This document shows, in pieces, positions 42,974 through 54,599 of a DNA stretch of 64,000 bases. The DNA is from Isochrysis galbana (lineage: Eukaryota > Haptophyta > Isochrysidales > Isochrysidaceae). Numbering within the stretch: the stretch's first letter is position 1; every line of letters starts with the position of its first letter. A program made the translations under genes and the position numbers. The stretch is taken from the NCBI GenBank assembly GCA_018136815.1, contig CM030931.1:11605072-11669071 (forward strand), read 5' to 3'. Under the pieces are notes generated by a model. The model was not told where the DNA came from and did no database searches. It was given only the letters and a program-made list of their open reading frames with translations.

Positions 42974-43390
42974 TTGGCAAACGCCAGACTTTTGAGAATT
43001 TTTTGGTTAAATTTGGGGGTCGTCTCAAAATAAAAAAATGATCGAAATTTGGGGGGGCACGGGCGAAACCCCCCCCCCCCCTCACGCCCCCACGCCCGAC
43101 GCCCGGCGACGCCCTTGACCCCCGCCCCGCCCCCGCCCCCATCCCCATGCCCATGCCGGATGTGCGCAAGCGCAAGCGCCGCCGAACCATTGTCCATTGT
43201 GGACGAGGTGGAAGAGGAGGTGATGGATGAGCCCACGCGTTGGCGTTGGATGTTGGGTGAGTTGATTCAGAGGCTACACGCACGCATCACCAAAAAAACT
43301 CAATTTTTTCCCCAAAATTTGCGTGTCTTGGCAGCAAATTTTGACCTCAAAATTTGGGGTGCTCGAGATCAAAACTTTGGCGTATGCGCA
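42974..43390. mobile_element. R2 DNA transposon, short form (417 bp)
   Basis: The left end is TTGGCAAACGCCAGACTTTT. The right end read inward is TGCGCATACGCCAAAGTTTT. The flanks are GGTGTACT (42966-42973) and GGTATACT (43391-43398), an 8-bp duplication with one difference. Both arms match the long copy at 10140-12592. Here the left arm joins the right arm directly after gatgagcccacg, so the 2-kb internal block is absent. Subterminal AT-rich inverted segments (caaaatttgggg type) lie on both sides. It has the form of a MITE. Confidence 0.75.
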
Positions 43391-44194
43391 GGTATACTAT
43401 ACGCGTTCTACTATCATTTTGTTACAGATGCTCAGTCAACCTCATGCTCGGTTCATCTCTCTCGCTATCTACATCTACATGCTACATGGTAACGCACCCG
43501 GTTATCTTATATCGTCCGATACATTCAGTACGCCCCAGTCAGTACCAATACGCCCCTCATTTGACATCTGACATCTGAGCATCATGACACACTTTCTAAG
43601 TATACCTGAAAGATTACCTTTACCTTATTTGTTATTTATTCAAGTCCAATACCAATACCCGCGAGTACCGGGGTGCTTGGTGCTGTCTAACGGATCCGAG
43701 GTTACCACTGCCTCGGATGGGAACGGAGGGAACGGAAGGGAAGCGGCGAGCGGCGCGGCGGAAGTTGGGGAGTGGCCAATGACGGGCTGGACCACCTCCT
43801 CAGCAGAGAAAGGCGGGAGGACGGGCTTGGGCGAGGGCGAGCGCGACGACGGAGCGGACATGGCTGGGCGGATCGGGATGGATAGGCTGGGGCTGAGGGA
43901 TTGGAGAGGTTTGGTATTGAGGTAGTGTTGAGAACGAGGGGGGTCACTCACCGACGCCATTGCCATTCGTGGGGTGGGAGGAGGGGGTTGTTCGGATGGG
44001 TGGGGCGGCTTGCGGGGCAGGTAGGGGGGGACCCTGTGGAAACCTTGGACGCCCAGGGGCCAGGGGAGGTGGAGGTGGAGGTGGAAAATAATGTCTAAAA
44101 AGAGTGAGCGACCGGGCTATGGTTCATAAATAACACTGATGGCTGATGGACGAGGAACAAGGAACAAGGAAGCCCGAGAGGATACATAAACTAT
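43391..44194. repeat. Spacer with diverged R1-related segment (43720-43930)
   Basis: 43725-43830 (ggcggaagttggggagtggc, gaaaggcgggaggacgggct) resembles the R1 end region but is strongly diverged and shorter. The rest shows no gene. Confidence 0.4.
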
Positions 44195-44427
44195 CATATG
44201 TGGAGAAGCGTTCGTTCTCAATCATCACCATCCAACATGTCGAAAAGCGTTGGATCGTCACATCGTCTCCACACAGCATGGGTGGCCTCACCCTCCTGTA
44301 TTGACCGCTCGTGCCACTCCGAACACCGTGGGGCACATTATAAAAGTAGGAGTGCTCTGTATTCTTGTATTTTTTGTAGAAAGGACGAGGGTAGCCGCGC
44401 CCGTTGCATCGGCACCACGGCACGAAC

Positions 44428-44688
<261 letters not shown>

Positions 44689-44788
44689 NNNNNNNNNNNN
44701 NNNNNNNNNNNNNNNNNNNNNNNNNNNNNNNNNNNNNNNNNNNNNNNNNNNNNNNNNNNNNNNNNNNNNNNNNNNNNNNNNNNNNNNN
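44689..44788. other. Assembly gap, 100 N
   Basis: Exactly 100 N, the usual placeholder for a gap of unknown length. It follows a GA microsatellite, which is the likely reason the assembly broke. Confidence 0.99.
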
Positions 44789-45178
44789 GCTCAAGTCCTC
44801 GTAGGACATCGTCTTGAGCTCGGAGTACTTCATCGCCCGACGTACTTGCCGTAGACGATCGAGCTCATCCGCCTTCTTCTTGCGCAAGGAGCTGATGCGT
44901 GCGAGTTTCGCTGCCGCTCGGGAGCTTTCGCCTCGCCATGAGTCGCGCGCTCCACTCTCATAGTCACACGCATCTCTTCTGCGCGCGATCGTGCGAGCAG
45001 CGCCCCAGTAGCAGTCGCGATGCTCATGGTCATAGGCCCACATGGCCGTGCGATCTCTTTTGCAAGCGACCGCGCCCACACGCGTGTCGTGGCGAGACAC
45101 ACCTTCGCGCTGTGCGCGTCTCGCTTGACTGCGCGCAAAGAGAGTCTCGACGCCAGTACTCAGGCGAGAAGCATTCAA
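44789..45178 (-). CDS. Unidentified basic helical protein, cut by the gap
   Basis: The frame reads leftward into the gap. Its last visible part is a charged helix (SSLRKKKADELDRLRQVRRA, then MKYSELKTMSYEDL). It has ordinary composition and may be a real exon. The start is unclear; an ATG at 45178 lies in tandem-repeat DNA, and an internal Met near 45050 is also possible. No family recognised. Confidence 0.35.
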
Positions 45179-45370
45179 TCATCGCCATCACATATGAAAA
45201 AGCGTTCAATCCCCACCCTCCACCACAGACGAGAAGTATTCAATCATCGCCTCACATATGAAAAAGCGTTCAATCCCCACCCTCCACCACAGACGAGAAG
45301 TATTCAATCATCGCCATCACATATGAAAAAGCGTTCAATCCCCACCTCCACCACAGACGAGAAGCGTTAA
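45164..45370. repeat. Tandem repeat, about 63-bp units, three copies
   Basis: Units contain cgagaagtattcaatcatcg, acatatgaaaaagcgttcaa and tccccaccctccaccacaga. A diverged single copy is at about 44195-44260, on the other side of the GA tract and gap. Confidence 0.8.
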
Positions 45371-45377
45371 ATCCTCC

Positions 45378-45515
45378 CGGAACCAGCTTCTCCGCTAAAG
45401 AGGGAACTGGGGAAGGGGAAGGGGGTTGACAGGGGTTAGGTTTGGGTAGTAGGGAGGTTCATGAGCACTCTGCCTCACGCCGCACAAGTAGCGGGAATTT
45501 TTAAGAAGATTTTTT
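45378..45515 (+). repeat. R4 repeat, copy 2
   Basis: See 24425-24560. It starts right after the tandem repeat. Confidence 0.6.
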
Positions 45516-46300
45516 TTCACACCCCACTCATAGTTACAGTTAAAAAGCAATTATATTATTTTGCGTACGACCGCCTCAAAACCAGAGACAGAGCGCCCAA
45601 AACAGCTCTACAAAATGGCTTGCTGCCAACTAGCTCAAACACATGGTATCTCGCCCATAGTCACGTCGCAAGACACATACATGCACGTCTAACTCATCAC
45701 CCGCTGCCGCGTAAGCACCGCCACTGATTCACAAAGCGCGACTTAGCTGTCGATTCGCGCTACAAGGGCTTTAGGAGGCTCTGTGTGTCACAGCGGGGCT
45801 GAGAGCGGCGGAGCTTGTGCATCAGAGAGGTTTCGAGAGGCAGTAAGTCCACCCCCCCCCCCCCCCCTTCCCCCCTCCCTCCCTCCCTAACCCTCCCTCC
45901 CTAACCTCCTCCTTCCTCTCTCCCTTTCCTCTCCCCCCCTCTCCTCTCCCCCCCTCTCTCCCACTCCCTCCCTCCCCTACCTCTCTGCCTCCGTACCTCC
46001 CCCTCTCCCTCCCTCCCTCTTCTCTCCTTGCACCTGGTTGAGTGCGAGCACGAGCGCAGCGGTGAAGGCGTCCGCTATGATGGGTAGTGAATGCGCCTCA
46101 AAAGCCGGCAGGAAGCGCAGGCGGCATACGCACACGAACCGCGCGCCCTCCCTTCCCCTCCCGCATTACGCCTGTCTGCCGCTGCACCTGAGGTCTCGAG
46201 CGCTCGCGAAAGCGCGTTGTCACCAGCGTGCCCAGCCCATGCGGCGGCGCACCGAGAGCTCGTGATGGCTGGCGCCGCGGCAACGTCGCGTTCATTAAGG
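45516..46300. other. Spacer with C/CT-rich tract
   Basis: 45855-46025 is C and CT-rich low complexity. The right part (46040-46300) may contain further MOT1-like exons on the minus strand (AEEILNERD-like frame), but this is weak. Confidence 0.35.
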
Positions 46301-46309
46301 ATCTCCTCC

Positions 46310-46942
46310 ACAGCACCTGCGCGCGCGCCGGGAGGGAGCGAAGCAGCGGCTGAGCGCGGCGACTGGCGCGCCGCCGTCAGGCTCCAGCCTCGCCCTCCCT
46401 CGATCCTCAGGCACCGCATGCCCGCGGGAGTTGACGATTCTGCCTGAGCCGCTCGGAGCTCTGCGACTGCTGCCACTGCTCCATCGCCCTCGCTCTCCTC
46501 TGCCCGTAGCCCAACCGCTGACCTCTGCCCGCATCCCCACCGCCGACCTCTGCTGGCATCCCCACTGCTGAACTCTCCCGGCACGAGCCCCCGCGCGCAC
46601 CCTCAAGCGCCCTCGCCGTGCTTTCCATGCCCAGCTGCTGCTGCAGCACCTTTCTCTGCCTGAGCAGTCGCTTTCTCGCCAAGCCGCCCAGCTCATCGCC
46701 TTCCTCAACCTCGATGCCCAAAGAGGTGAGCAGCGGTCTTTCCGCGGCCAGCACTGTCGTCATCGAGAAGGATGCAAAGGGGAGGCAGGCGCCAGCGGCA
46801 TCAGCGTGTGCAGCGTGTGAAGCTCGCGCGGGCGGGCGCGCTGCAGTTCGCCCAGCTGTCGCGCCGCGGCAACCCTCGAAGCCTCCGATGGGGCTGCGTG
46901 AAGCATTTCGAGAAGCTTCTCGAGCCGCGACGGCGGAGCCAT
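46310..46942 (-). pseudogene. MOT1/BTAF1-like N-terminal fragment, copy 1
   Basis: MOT1/BTAF1 is a Snf2-type ATPase with HEAT repeats that removes TATA-binding protein from DNA. The minus-strand ATG at 46942 begins APPSRLEKLLEMLHAAPSEA and RVAAARQLGELQRARPREL, matching the family N-terminus (SRLDRLxxLLDTG, KAAAxQLGEVQ, HPHEL). Further left comes FSMTTVLAAERPLLTSLGIE and then ARKRLLRQRKVLQQQLGMES, which fits the later ERIARQRKxLxxxLGL motif. The HEAT stretch expected between them (about 60 residues) is missing and the frame changes, so this is a broken or incomplete copy, unless introns hide more. A minisatellite follows at 46480-46580. Confidence 0.6.
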
Positions 46943-46984
46943 CGTCTCCTCTTCACCGCGAGGGAAGGAGAGGAGGAGTGACCC

Positions 46985-47241
46985 AAGAGGACAAGAGAGA
47001 GATAGAAAGAAGAGAGAGGAGAGAGAAAGGAGGGAGGGAGGGAGGGAGGGAGAGGGAGAGGGGGAGAGGGGGGGAGAGAGAGAGGGACGGAGGGAGGGAG
47101 AGAGAGAGAAGGAGAGAGAGAGAGAGAGAGAGGAGAGAGAAAGAGAGAGAGAGAGAAAGAGAGAGAGAGGGAAAGAGCGAGAGAGAGAGAGAGCAAGAGA
47201 GAGAAAGCAAGAGAGAGAGAGAGAGAGAGAGACAGCAAGAG

Positions 47242-47307
<66 letters not shown>

Positions 47308-47548
47308 GAGAGAGAGAGGGAGAGAGAGGAGAGGAGGGGGGGGGGGGAGAGAGAGAGAGAGAGGGAGAGAGAGAGGGAGAGAGAGAGAGAGAGAGCAAGA
47401 GAGAGAGAGGGAGAGAGAGAGAGAGAGAAAGAGAGGGAGAAAGAGGGAGAGAAAGAGGAAGAGAGAGGAAGAGAGACGGGGAGAGAGAGAGAGAGAGAGA
47501 GAGAGCAAGAGAGAGAAGGCAAGAGAGAGAGAGAGAGAGAGACAGCAA

Positions 47549-47599
<51 letters not shown>

Positions 47600-47782
47600 G
47601 GAGAGAAAGAGGGAGAGAGAGGAAGAGAGACGGGGGGGGGGGGGGAGAGAGAGAGAGAGAGAGGGAGGGAGAGAGAGAGGGAGAGAGAGAGAGAGAGAGC
47701 AAGAGAGAGAGAGGGAGAGAGAGAGAGAGAGAAAGAGAGGGAGAAAGAGGGAGAGAAAGAGGAAGAGAGAGGAAGAGAGACG

Positions 47783-47820
<38 letters not shown>

Positions 47821-47840
47821 AAGAGAAGAAGCTCCGAAAA
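46985..47840. repeat. GA-rich low-complexity tract, 850 bp
   Basis: GA dinucleotides with G-runs and a roughly 440-bp internal duplication (segments around 47160-47500 recur around 47500-47830). It lies upstream of the MOT1-like start. Long ERER/SLSL frames on both strands are artefacts. Confidence 0.9.
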
Positions 47841-48392
47841 ACACGACACAAACGAAAACAGCACTTGTCCACGACGTCCACCTCGCGTGTACATGTGAAG
47901 AAGGTTCGTGTTCCCCGTCGCTCCCCCCCCCCCCCCCTTCCCCCCCCCCCCCCCCCTCGCGGTTTCATCAGCATCTCAGCTCACAGAGGGTCTGGGACTA
48001 TTACTCATATCAGTATCAGCATTCTCAGCTCAGATCTCAGATACTTTTCAATACTAATAAGCTATGAGCTATTATTAGCTATTATAAACCACTAAATATA
48101 GAGACCTTCGCTCCTCTTCCGACGGCTCATCAAGCACCATCTCCAGATCAACGACCGTCGGTCGGAGACCATAATTGTCGGCCGGAAACCATAAAATGAC
48201 GGGTCGTTTGTGTTTGTTTTTGTAAAGAGTTCTTCAATAGCTACTTTGAAACATGAATGGCTAGCACAGATTTAAAAAAAGAAAGAAGAGAAAGTGTGCA
48301 CAAAATGTGTAGACATGCTACTCCTACACACACACCGTCCCCGCACAATATACATGCACATACACGCGAGAAGCAAGCACATATCTAATCTA
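47841..48392. other. Spacer, no gene seen
   Basis: C-runs near 47920-47955, then AT-richer unique sequence. Nothing coding is supported. Confidence 0.35.
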
Positions 48393-49680
48393 CAACCCCC
48401 CGCCCATACCACGACGAAGCAAGAGCTCCTCCTCTTCCAACCGGTTCATTTTGCTAATCTCGGTGAGCTCGAGTTCTCTGCGTCGCTGACGCCGCTCATC
48501 GGACAATTTCTGCTCCATCTCAAGCTGAGCCTCCCTCAGTACGCGCCTCCGCCTTTCTACCGCTAGCAATGCCTCTGGCTGCTGCCTCAACTGGTCTATC
48601 TGCCCTGGGGCCAAGGTTGTTGTGCTGGTGGTTGAGGAGTGTGGTGTGCATGTGGGAGCCATGATGGTGCGGCATGCGGCCAATGTGATAATGGTAGGGG
48701 CGGATGGATCGCACCACCACTACCAAGTACAGGGTGCATTGGAGGGTGGTAGGAGGTTGGAAGGTAGGGGTAGGGGCCGGGAGGAGGGTAGGGCTTGGCG
48801 GGAAAGGGCTCGGAGGGAAGGAGCTCGAAGAGTGTGGGTAGTTGCTAGGAGGGAAAGGGCTTGGACCATAGGGGTAGTGACTCGGAGGGTAATGGCTTGG
48901 AGGGTAGGGAATGTGAGGGGCAGAGAAGGAATGTTGGTCAGAGGATGAGTGCTGCGCCTTGCTTTGCTCCTCCACACCGGCTGCAGTCCATTGGGCTGTG
49001 GCATGTTCGGCTGCCGCTCGTTCGCCTGCGGCACGCTCAGTGGCTGCATGCTCAGTGGCAACGCGCTCAATGGCTGCACGCTCGGTGGCTGCACACTCCT
49101 TGTCTGCTTGCTTGGCTGCAGCACACTCGCGTTGGGCTGCGCGCTCGCGTTGGGCTGCGCGCTCGCGTTGGGCTGCGTGCTCGCGTTGGGCTGCGCGCTC
49201 GCGTTGGGCTGCGCGCTCACGTTCGGCAGCGCGCTCGCGTTCGACTCTTTGGCATTCGGCTGTGCGCTCCCGTTCAGCTGCGTGCTCGCGTGTAGCTGCG
49301 GCGCGCTCGGCAGCTTCGCTCTCGGCTGCGAACTCCACGGTGACGTGCTCGGCAGCAGCGCGCTCGGCTGTAGCATGCTCAGCCACACCACGGCGCTCTC
49401 TGGACCCTCTCTCAGTCGTTGCACGCCCACTGGAGCTCGAGGCGCCACCCTTGCCCCTTCTTCGTGTGGACGAGCGAAGTAATCTGCCTCGTCTGTTGCT
49501 TTCCTTACCAGATGAGCTGGCTGAGTCGCTACAATCACTGCCATCGCTTCCACCTGCCTCGCTGCCGCCCACATCGTTGCCACAGCTAACTTCGCTGCCA
49601 CCCCCAGCCTCACTGCCACCGCCACTCCTTCTGCTCCTCATATTCTTAGTCTGCCAATTGGGCGAAGAGATTCGCCAAGG
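48393..49680 (-). CDS. Low-complexity ERAA-repeat coiled-coil protein, frame interrupted
   Basis: Reading leftward: a Gly/Ser-rich start, then about 25 copies of a pentad like ERAAQ (RERAAQRERAAQREHAAQRE), then a Pro/Tyr/Ser-rich part (HYPPSHYPYGPSPFPPSNYP). Near 48700 the frame is lost, and a different frame (48683-48390) gives a good coiled coil (LLAVERRRRVLREAQLEMEQ ... ISKMNRLEEEELLLRRG) and a stop. An indel or a small intron would join them; which one I cannot say. The opposite strand is also open over the repeat because of its codon period. The right end fuses into R1 copy i. A Gag-like origin is possible but not shown. Confidence 0.4.
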
Positions 49681-49709
49681 GATGCTCGTCGCACGCCATC
49701 TTGCGCAAC

Positions 49710-50037
49710 TGTCGCATTCGCGAATCGACACTCGTTAGGCTTCTCTCTTCTTTTCGTCGTTCGGTATTATCGTTATAATTCTCTGCTTTCTCTCGTTCTC
49801 GGTCAAAAGCCTCGCTCGGACGCATAGGATCTTGGGTTGTGGAGCGCCCTCTCTCTTACTCTCGAAGAGAAGGGAAGTTTGCCCACCTTTCTCCCTCCTA
49901 GGCGCCTCGCAAATAGGTTTAATTCGCTATCTTCCCCGCGTTTCTCTTTCTACTTCAGTGATTGCAATCAAGTGTAATTTGCAATCTCTTCGCATCTCCC
50001 CCTTAGGCACACCGCACTACTTTCGTCTTATTCGGTA
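49710..50037 (+). repeat. R1 partial copy (i)
   Basis: Starts at the palindromic motif TGTCGCATTCGCGAATCGAC and follows R1 to cgtcttattcggtagg, then stops. The outer roughly 230 bp and the last half of R1 are absent. The frame of the ERAA protein begins within it on the other strand. Confidence 0.75.
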
Positions 50038-52797
50038 GGTGAGGGCGCCGCCGATGCGGAGGGCGACGCCCCCTGTGCACGGGCGCCCGGTGCCGCCACA
50101 CATTCCCTCGCGTCTGCCCCTCAAGTTGGCATGCCGCCGCCAACGACTTGCGGCTTGAACGCTCTGTCGCACACCGTGCTGCGTCAGCCAGCCACCCCGC
50201 TTCCACCAGGCACACCTGCCGAGGCTATGGTGGCATGGCAGGTAGGCGCCCACTCGCCACCTGGCTTAGGGGCGAGGGGGAGCCCCATCGCTTTGGCACA
50301 TTTTCTGCAACTCGTCTCTCGCTCGCCGTTTGAGTTGGCAGCTGGCCGCGGTCGCGAGAAGCGAGCTGTCGGACGTGGACCTATGCAAGAGGATGGTGAG
50401 AGCATCGTTGCGTTTTGCGGAGCCGGCATGCTTGGCAGTGCAGATGGCAGGTCGAGAGGGTGGGGGGGTCTGCAATGCAGGACGTGATGGAAACTCACTC
50501 CGGCGCCGGGCCATTTGCTAGCGGCGGAGAGGAGGAGGAGCCGGCATATGTCCCGTTTCACCCCGCGTCAATGACGGCACTCAGAGTTCGCGGGGCTCAT
50601 GAAGATGGTGCGGTGATCGAGATGAACACGGGTGGAGCGGCCGGTCTGTGTACGGAAGAGAGGAGCAGCGCTCGCGACGACTGCGGCTGCGACAATACCG
50701 CGAGTGAATACACGCCTACGACAGGAAGCCTATGGCTTGACGGCGCGGCGACACGAGATGCTGGAGCGAAACCCTCGCGCGTGGGCACATAGACCAGGCG
50801 TGGCGACTGGGTGCTAGAGAACCACCGCATTTCTCGGTGGCCGAGATGAGGGGATTCCTGGCATTGTTGCTTCTGCAGTGCACCGGCGGTGGAGATTGCG
50901 GCAGCGAGGGCGAGCCATGGGCACCCGGCGGGAGCAATATCTCTAGCGCCACCTCGCTTGCCCGGAGCCGCCCCGGCGGCAGCAACGTTCGCTCCTCCTA
51001 CATACCGGCATGCAGCCGTCACACTGATCCGCCATACACCCCGCCATCATGGCCGGCTAACCAACAGGCGGCCCCCCCTACTCAAGCCATTAACGAATTG
51101 CCCCTCGTCCCTCCCACACTGCTTTCTATTCCTCTAACGACCATTGCCGCCGTTATAGCGCATCTAGCACAATCCGTCACCAGCTCGGGTGCCGGCTGGG
51201 ACTCCTCAACAGCTCGGGCCGGCAATGCGAGCGCACCAACGTGCAATTGCACGGCTGAGGTGCCGCCATTCGGTGGGCATGCTGAGGCAAGTGCTGCAGC
51301 TCGTAGGTCGCAGGACTTCTCCACACAGTTCGCAGACTTGTGGCCCACTATCAGCGCTGCATCTTTGAATGGGCAGGCCGACCGCAACAAGGCCTCAGAG
51401 CTTGCAGAATGGTTGGAAGCGCTGACTCGGCCCAAGTCGGGCGCCTCGGGGCGCTTACCTGGCGGCCGGAGCGACTTGGTCGCTCGCGGAGCCGGCGGCC
51501 TTTGCGATGAAAGCGGCCAGGCCGATGCCGCTGGTGGCTATATGGTCCGAGGCATTGACGCCGACAACCAACAGCCCGAGCCGGATGGGACGTCCTAGCG
51601 GAGCTTGGAGCGAGATGCGCCTTAAGCGGACCATACGTTGTTGTTAGAGCGGAGCACGTCAACCTCTCCCGCCATCCCTGCAGATACTGAGGACCGCCAA
51701 GCAGCCGGCGCTTACCAACGCGACGGGTGCTAGCACCAGCCGACTCCTGTGGCGACGTCGGTTTGTGCTCGTCCGTCGACATGCGCCCTTGGAGTGCTGA
51801 CGGCACCCGACCTCGATGTCCCTCGGTGTCCAGTCTTTCGCCCTTAGGAAAATTTTGATCGAGCCGGCGGCGCCCCAATTTCGAGCACCACCACGGCCGC
51901 GAAAGCATCAGGTAACTGCTCTACTGATATGCCGGCATCGTCACAACCCTCGCTCCGAGCGCATGCGGCGCGTGGTCAAGATGGATGTGTGAAGCCGGCG
52001 CAGGGTGGGCGAGGCGGTTCATTGTTCGCGTCCAGCGCAGCCGAAGGATCGCACTAGGCAACCTTGAAGGCACCCTCCTCGTCGGAATCGGCATGTCTAG
52101 CCATTCCCAGGCCCGTGCTGCCGCCACCGTCTACATCAGTGCCCTGCGCACGTCGCGCTTCTACAAGTCAGCGTTACGTAGGGTAGCAACTCCAACCCCA
52201 TCGCTGTATTGCGCGATGGGAATTCAGTGGCAGCCAACTTGGAGTGCGCGTTCCTCTCCACCGCGTGTCATGCACTACGGTTGCGTCGCGATGGGGCCGC
52301 TGAGGCGCTGGAGCAGCTCCTATCAGCCGGGGGCACCTCTGGATACAATGATACCGAAATATATGACGGCGGTGGAAGCGCGCCTCGCGTCACTTTCGCA
52401 GTTCCCCACCCCCGACGTTCGCTGGGCGGCGGCTTGGCTTCCTGCACGCGCGATGCTACTTCAAGGGGGTTTCGATGCACATTCAGCGTGGCACTACGCG
52501 CAGCCTCGGGGATGCTGGGCGTCAGCTTGCGCCGGGTGTGTGCTGTGGCGGACGAGCTGGTGCAGTCGTTCGACTGTAGCGGCGGCGATGCTGGGGGCGC
52601 CGATGTGACCTGTGCGATTAGGGTGTACAGTGCAGCAATGGGCGAGTCGCTCGGTGGGCGCGGCCGGACAGATCGCGGCTTTGTCATCCTCCGCTACCGC
52701 CTGCTTTGCGAACGTGTGGCCACTGATATTTTTCCGCTGGAATTTTTCGACGGGAGTTTGGCCAAGTCATTCGGGGTTTTTTGAGGCGTCTCAACAG
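50038..52797 (+). pseudogene. Coding-like block in several plus-strand frames, unidentified
   Basis: Plus-strand frames 50131-50487, 50415-50792, 50837-51598, 51985-52608 and 52209-52784 overlap or abut and have ordinary composition. Examples are LCKRMVRASLRFAEPACLAV, FSTQFADLWPTISAASLNGQ and LGVSLRRVCAVADELVQSF. There is no clear splice pattern. The pattern suits a decayed element or a gene with frameshifts. I recognise no domain. It ends at a hairpin (52798-52860) and begins at R1. Confidence 0.3.
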
Positions 52798-52860
52798 TGA
52801 CCCAAGAGTGGCTCAACTGCGAGATTTCTTGAGTCGCCGCTCTTGAGTTACTGTTGAGCC
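52798..52860. repeat. Imperfect inverted repeat, possible element end
   Basis: ctcaacagtgacccaagagt and, about 20 bases on, its inverted partner ctcttgagttactgttgag. A further actcaaca occurs at 52919. It sits right after the coding-like block, so it may be an element terminus or a transcription-end hairpin. Confidence 0.45.
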
Positions 52861-53938
52861 AGGACTCTCAAACTCTTCTAGTAGGGAGAGTTGAGTTCGC
52901 GCGCCGTGCCAACTGTCACTCAACAAAAGAGATGGCGGGGGAGGAGGTGCGCGCCGCCATCCGCGCGCCCAAAGATGCCCTGCACCCTGCCACGTGGGAT
53001 GCAGGCCAAGGGGTATGTGTTGAAGTGGCGGAGCCTGCAGGCCCCTTTGGATCACCGCGGACAGACACCCTCGCCTCGACGCCACAGGGGGTGAAGAAGT
53101 AGCCCGGTCACTCACTGTGGGGCTGCGGAGGGCACCAGCTGCAATGGGTGAATGATAGGCTAAATAAGCTCCCTATTGGTTCCGGTAGGATGGATCAGCA
53201 AAAAAAAGTGGGGGTTGTCCGGCGAAATTTTCGAAAAATACCGAATTTCAGGCCTTCGAAGACGGTGCGCGAAATACAGTCGGGCCCCCGCCCACGAAAA
53301 GGTTTTGTTTTGGGGTTGGGGCGCAGTCCATGCCCCAATATCCACCAAATATCCAAATGCCAAAAAATCCGCCCAAATATCTAAGAGATATATCCGGATA
53401 TCTTGGCCTACCCCTAAACGTGTGTGATGCCCGCATGCCCGCACGCCTTGACATGCCCACCACCTTGTCCACCTCCCACTCACCCCTCCAATGAAGACGT
53501 TGATGTGAGTGCGCGCTTTGCACCTACAGAACACGTGTGAGAGGAGAGAAAGCTCAACTCACATAGCAGTGGTGGTCTCCAGCTCCCGCATGTGGGACAG
53601 TAATGTGAGTGGGTATGTACGGGTGATTGGGGCAAGTGCTACAAAAATCGCCATGGCAAGCTCTGTGCTTCTCATTGCAGCGCCCTCTGCGCATGAGCGA
53701 GAGCGTGTTGCCAAAGGTGGTGCGGGGGGCACATGGTGCGGGTAGGAGTGCATCCAACCGCTCGGAAGGCTCCATGGGGTGAGGGGACAAGGTCACACAG
53801 CACCTGAGCGGGCCATCCCCTTGCTCGGTTCCGGTGCCGCAGCCTCCGCGGGCTCGAGGGGCAGCCGGCCGAGGCGGCCGCCACCTTGGTTGTAGTTACT
53901 CACCTCACCCCCCCCCCCAAAAAATCCCCTTGCGTAGA
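52861..53938. other. Spacer with AAATATCC motifs
   Basis: 53195-53400 carries caaatatcc repeats and ggatatct, like 27220 and 29345. Short frames on the minus strand (53550-53800) are not recognised. Confidence 0.35.
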
Positions 53939-54017
53939 TGGTGTACCCCCTTTGGTTTGCCACAGGTACACTGGGGCTCCACAGGCGGCGGAGGAGGTGG
54001 AGCGAGGAGGCGGAGCA

Positions 54018-54176
54018 CGCAGCACGCGCTGATGCCGCTGGCGCCTGGTTCTCCTTTGCCACCTTCTCGATGACGACAGTGCTGGCCGCGGAAAGACCGC
54101 AGCTCACCTCGTTGGGCGTCGAGTTTGAGGAAGGCGATGAGCTGGGCGGCTCGGCGAGGGAGAGACTGCTCAGGCA
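54018..54176 (+). pseudogene. MOT1/BTAF1-like fragment, copy 2 (left part)
   Basis: Encodes FSMTTVLAAERPQLTSLGVE, FEEGDELGGSARERLLR on the plus strand, close to copy 1. It is broken at ctcAGGCA by the retroelement; the continuation (RQRKVLQQQLGTES) is at 62681. The start exon seen in copy 1 is not present here. Confidence 0.65.
54172..54176. repeat. Target-site duplication AGGCA, left
   Basis: AGGCA directly before TG at 54177. The same AGGCA follows CA at 62680. In the uninterrupted copy 1 the sequence is ctcAGGCAgag (reverse strand), with a single AGGCA. Confidence 0.85.
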
Positions 54177-54376
54177 TGTCAGAGCAAGGCTGATCTCACT
54201 CTTGGAGATTGCCTGCGAGGGCGCGCCGGCAGCTAGCGCGGAACGCGGTTCTTGTGGGGAGCTCATGGAGCTTTCCTCGGGGGTGACTACGGGCATGGTG
54301 ATCGACGCACGACGCACGACGCACGCACGGAGCACGGTGGGCGCGGAAGTGCGAAAGGAGGCTTGTGGGAGGTGGT

Positions 54377-54599
54377 GGCAGGCGACTGGGGGTGGCTCAG
54401 GCGCGTGCTTGACTTGTATTGACTCGTTGACTCGGGGTATAGACTCGGGAACTCGGGGGGACTCGCTTGGGAACACGGTGGGACTCGACGAAGTTGCTAC
54501 AAAAATCACTCACAAGAAACCAAAAACCAAAGTCCTTGGGCTCAGAAAACTAACGTAAACACTCTGGAATCATACGATAAACAAACCCCTCCCCGCGCG
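54377..54599. repeat. 223-bp direct repeat B, 3' copy
   Basis: Identical to 61490-61712 (constant offset 7113; no difference seen by eye). It starts ggcaggcgactgggggtggc and ends cccctccccgcgcg on the plus strand. The outer sequence differs at both ends. It truncates the integrase frame. Confidence 0.9.

Noticed and set aside
46760-47974. Long ORFs of up to about 425 codons over the GA tract on both strands
   Set aside because: Low-complexity dinucleotide translation. The only protein-like part is the MOT1-like start at 46942.
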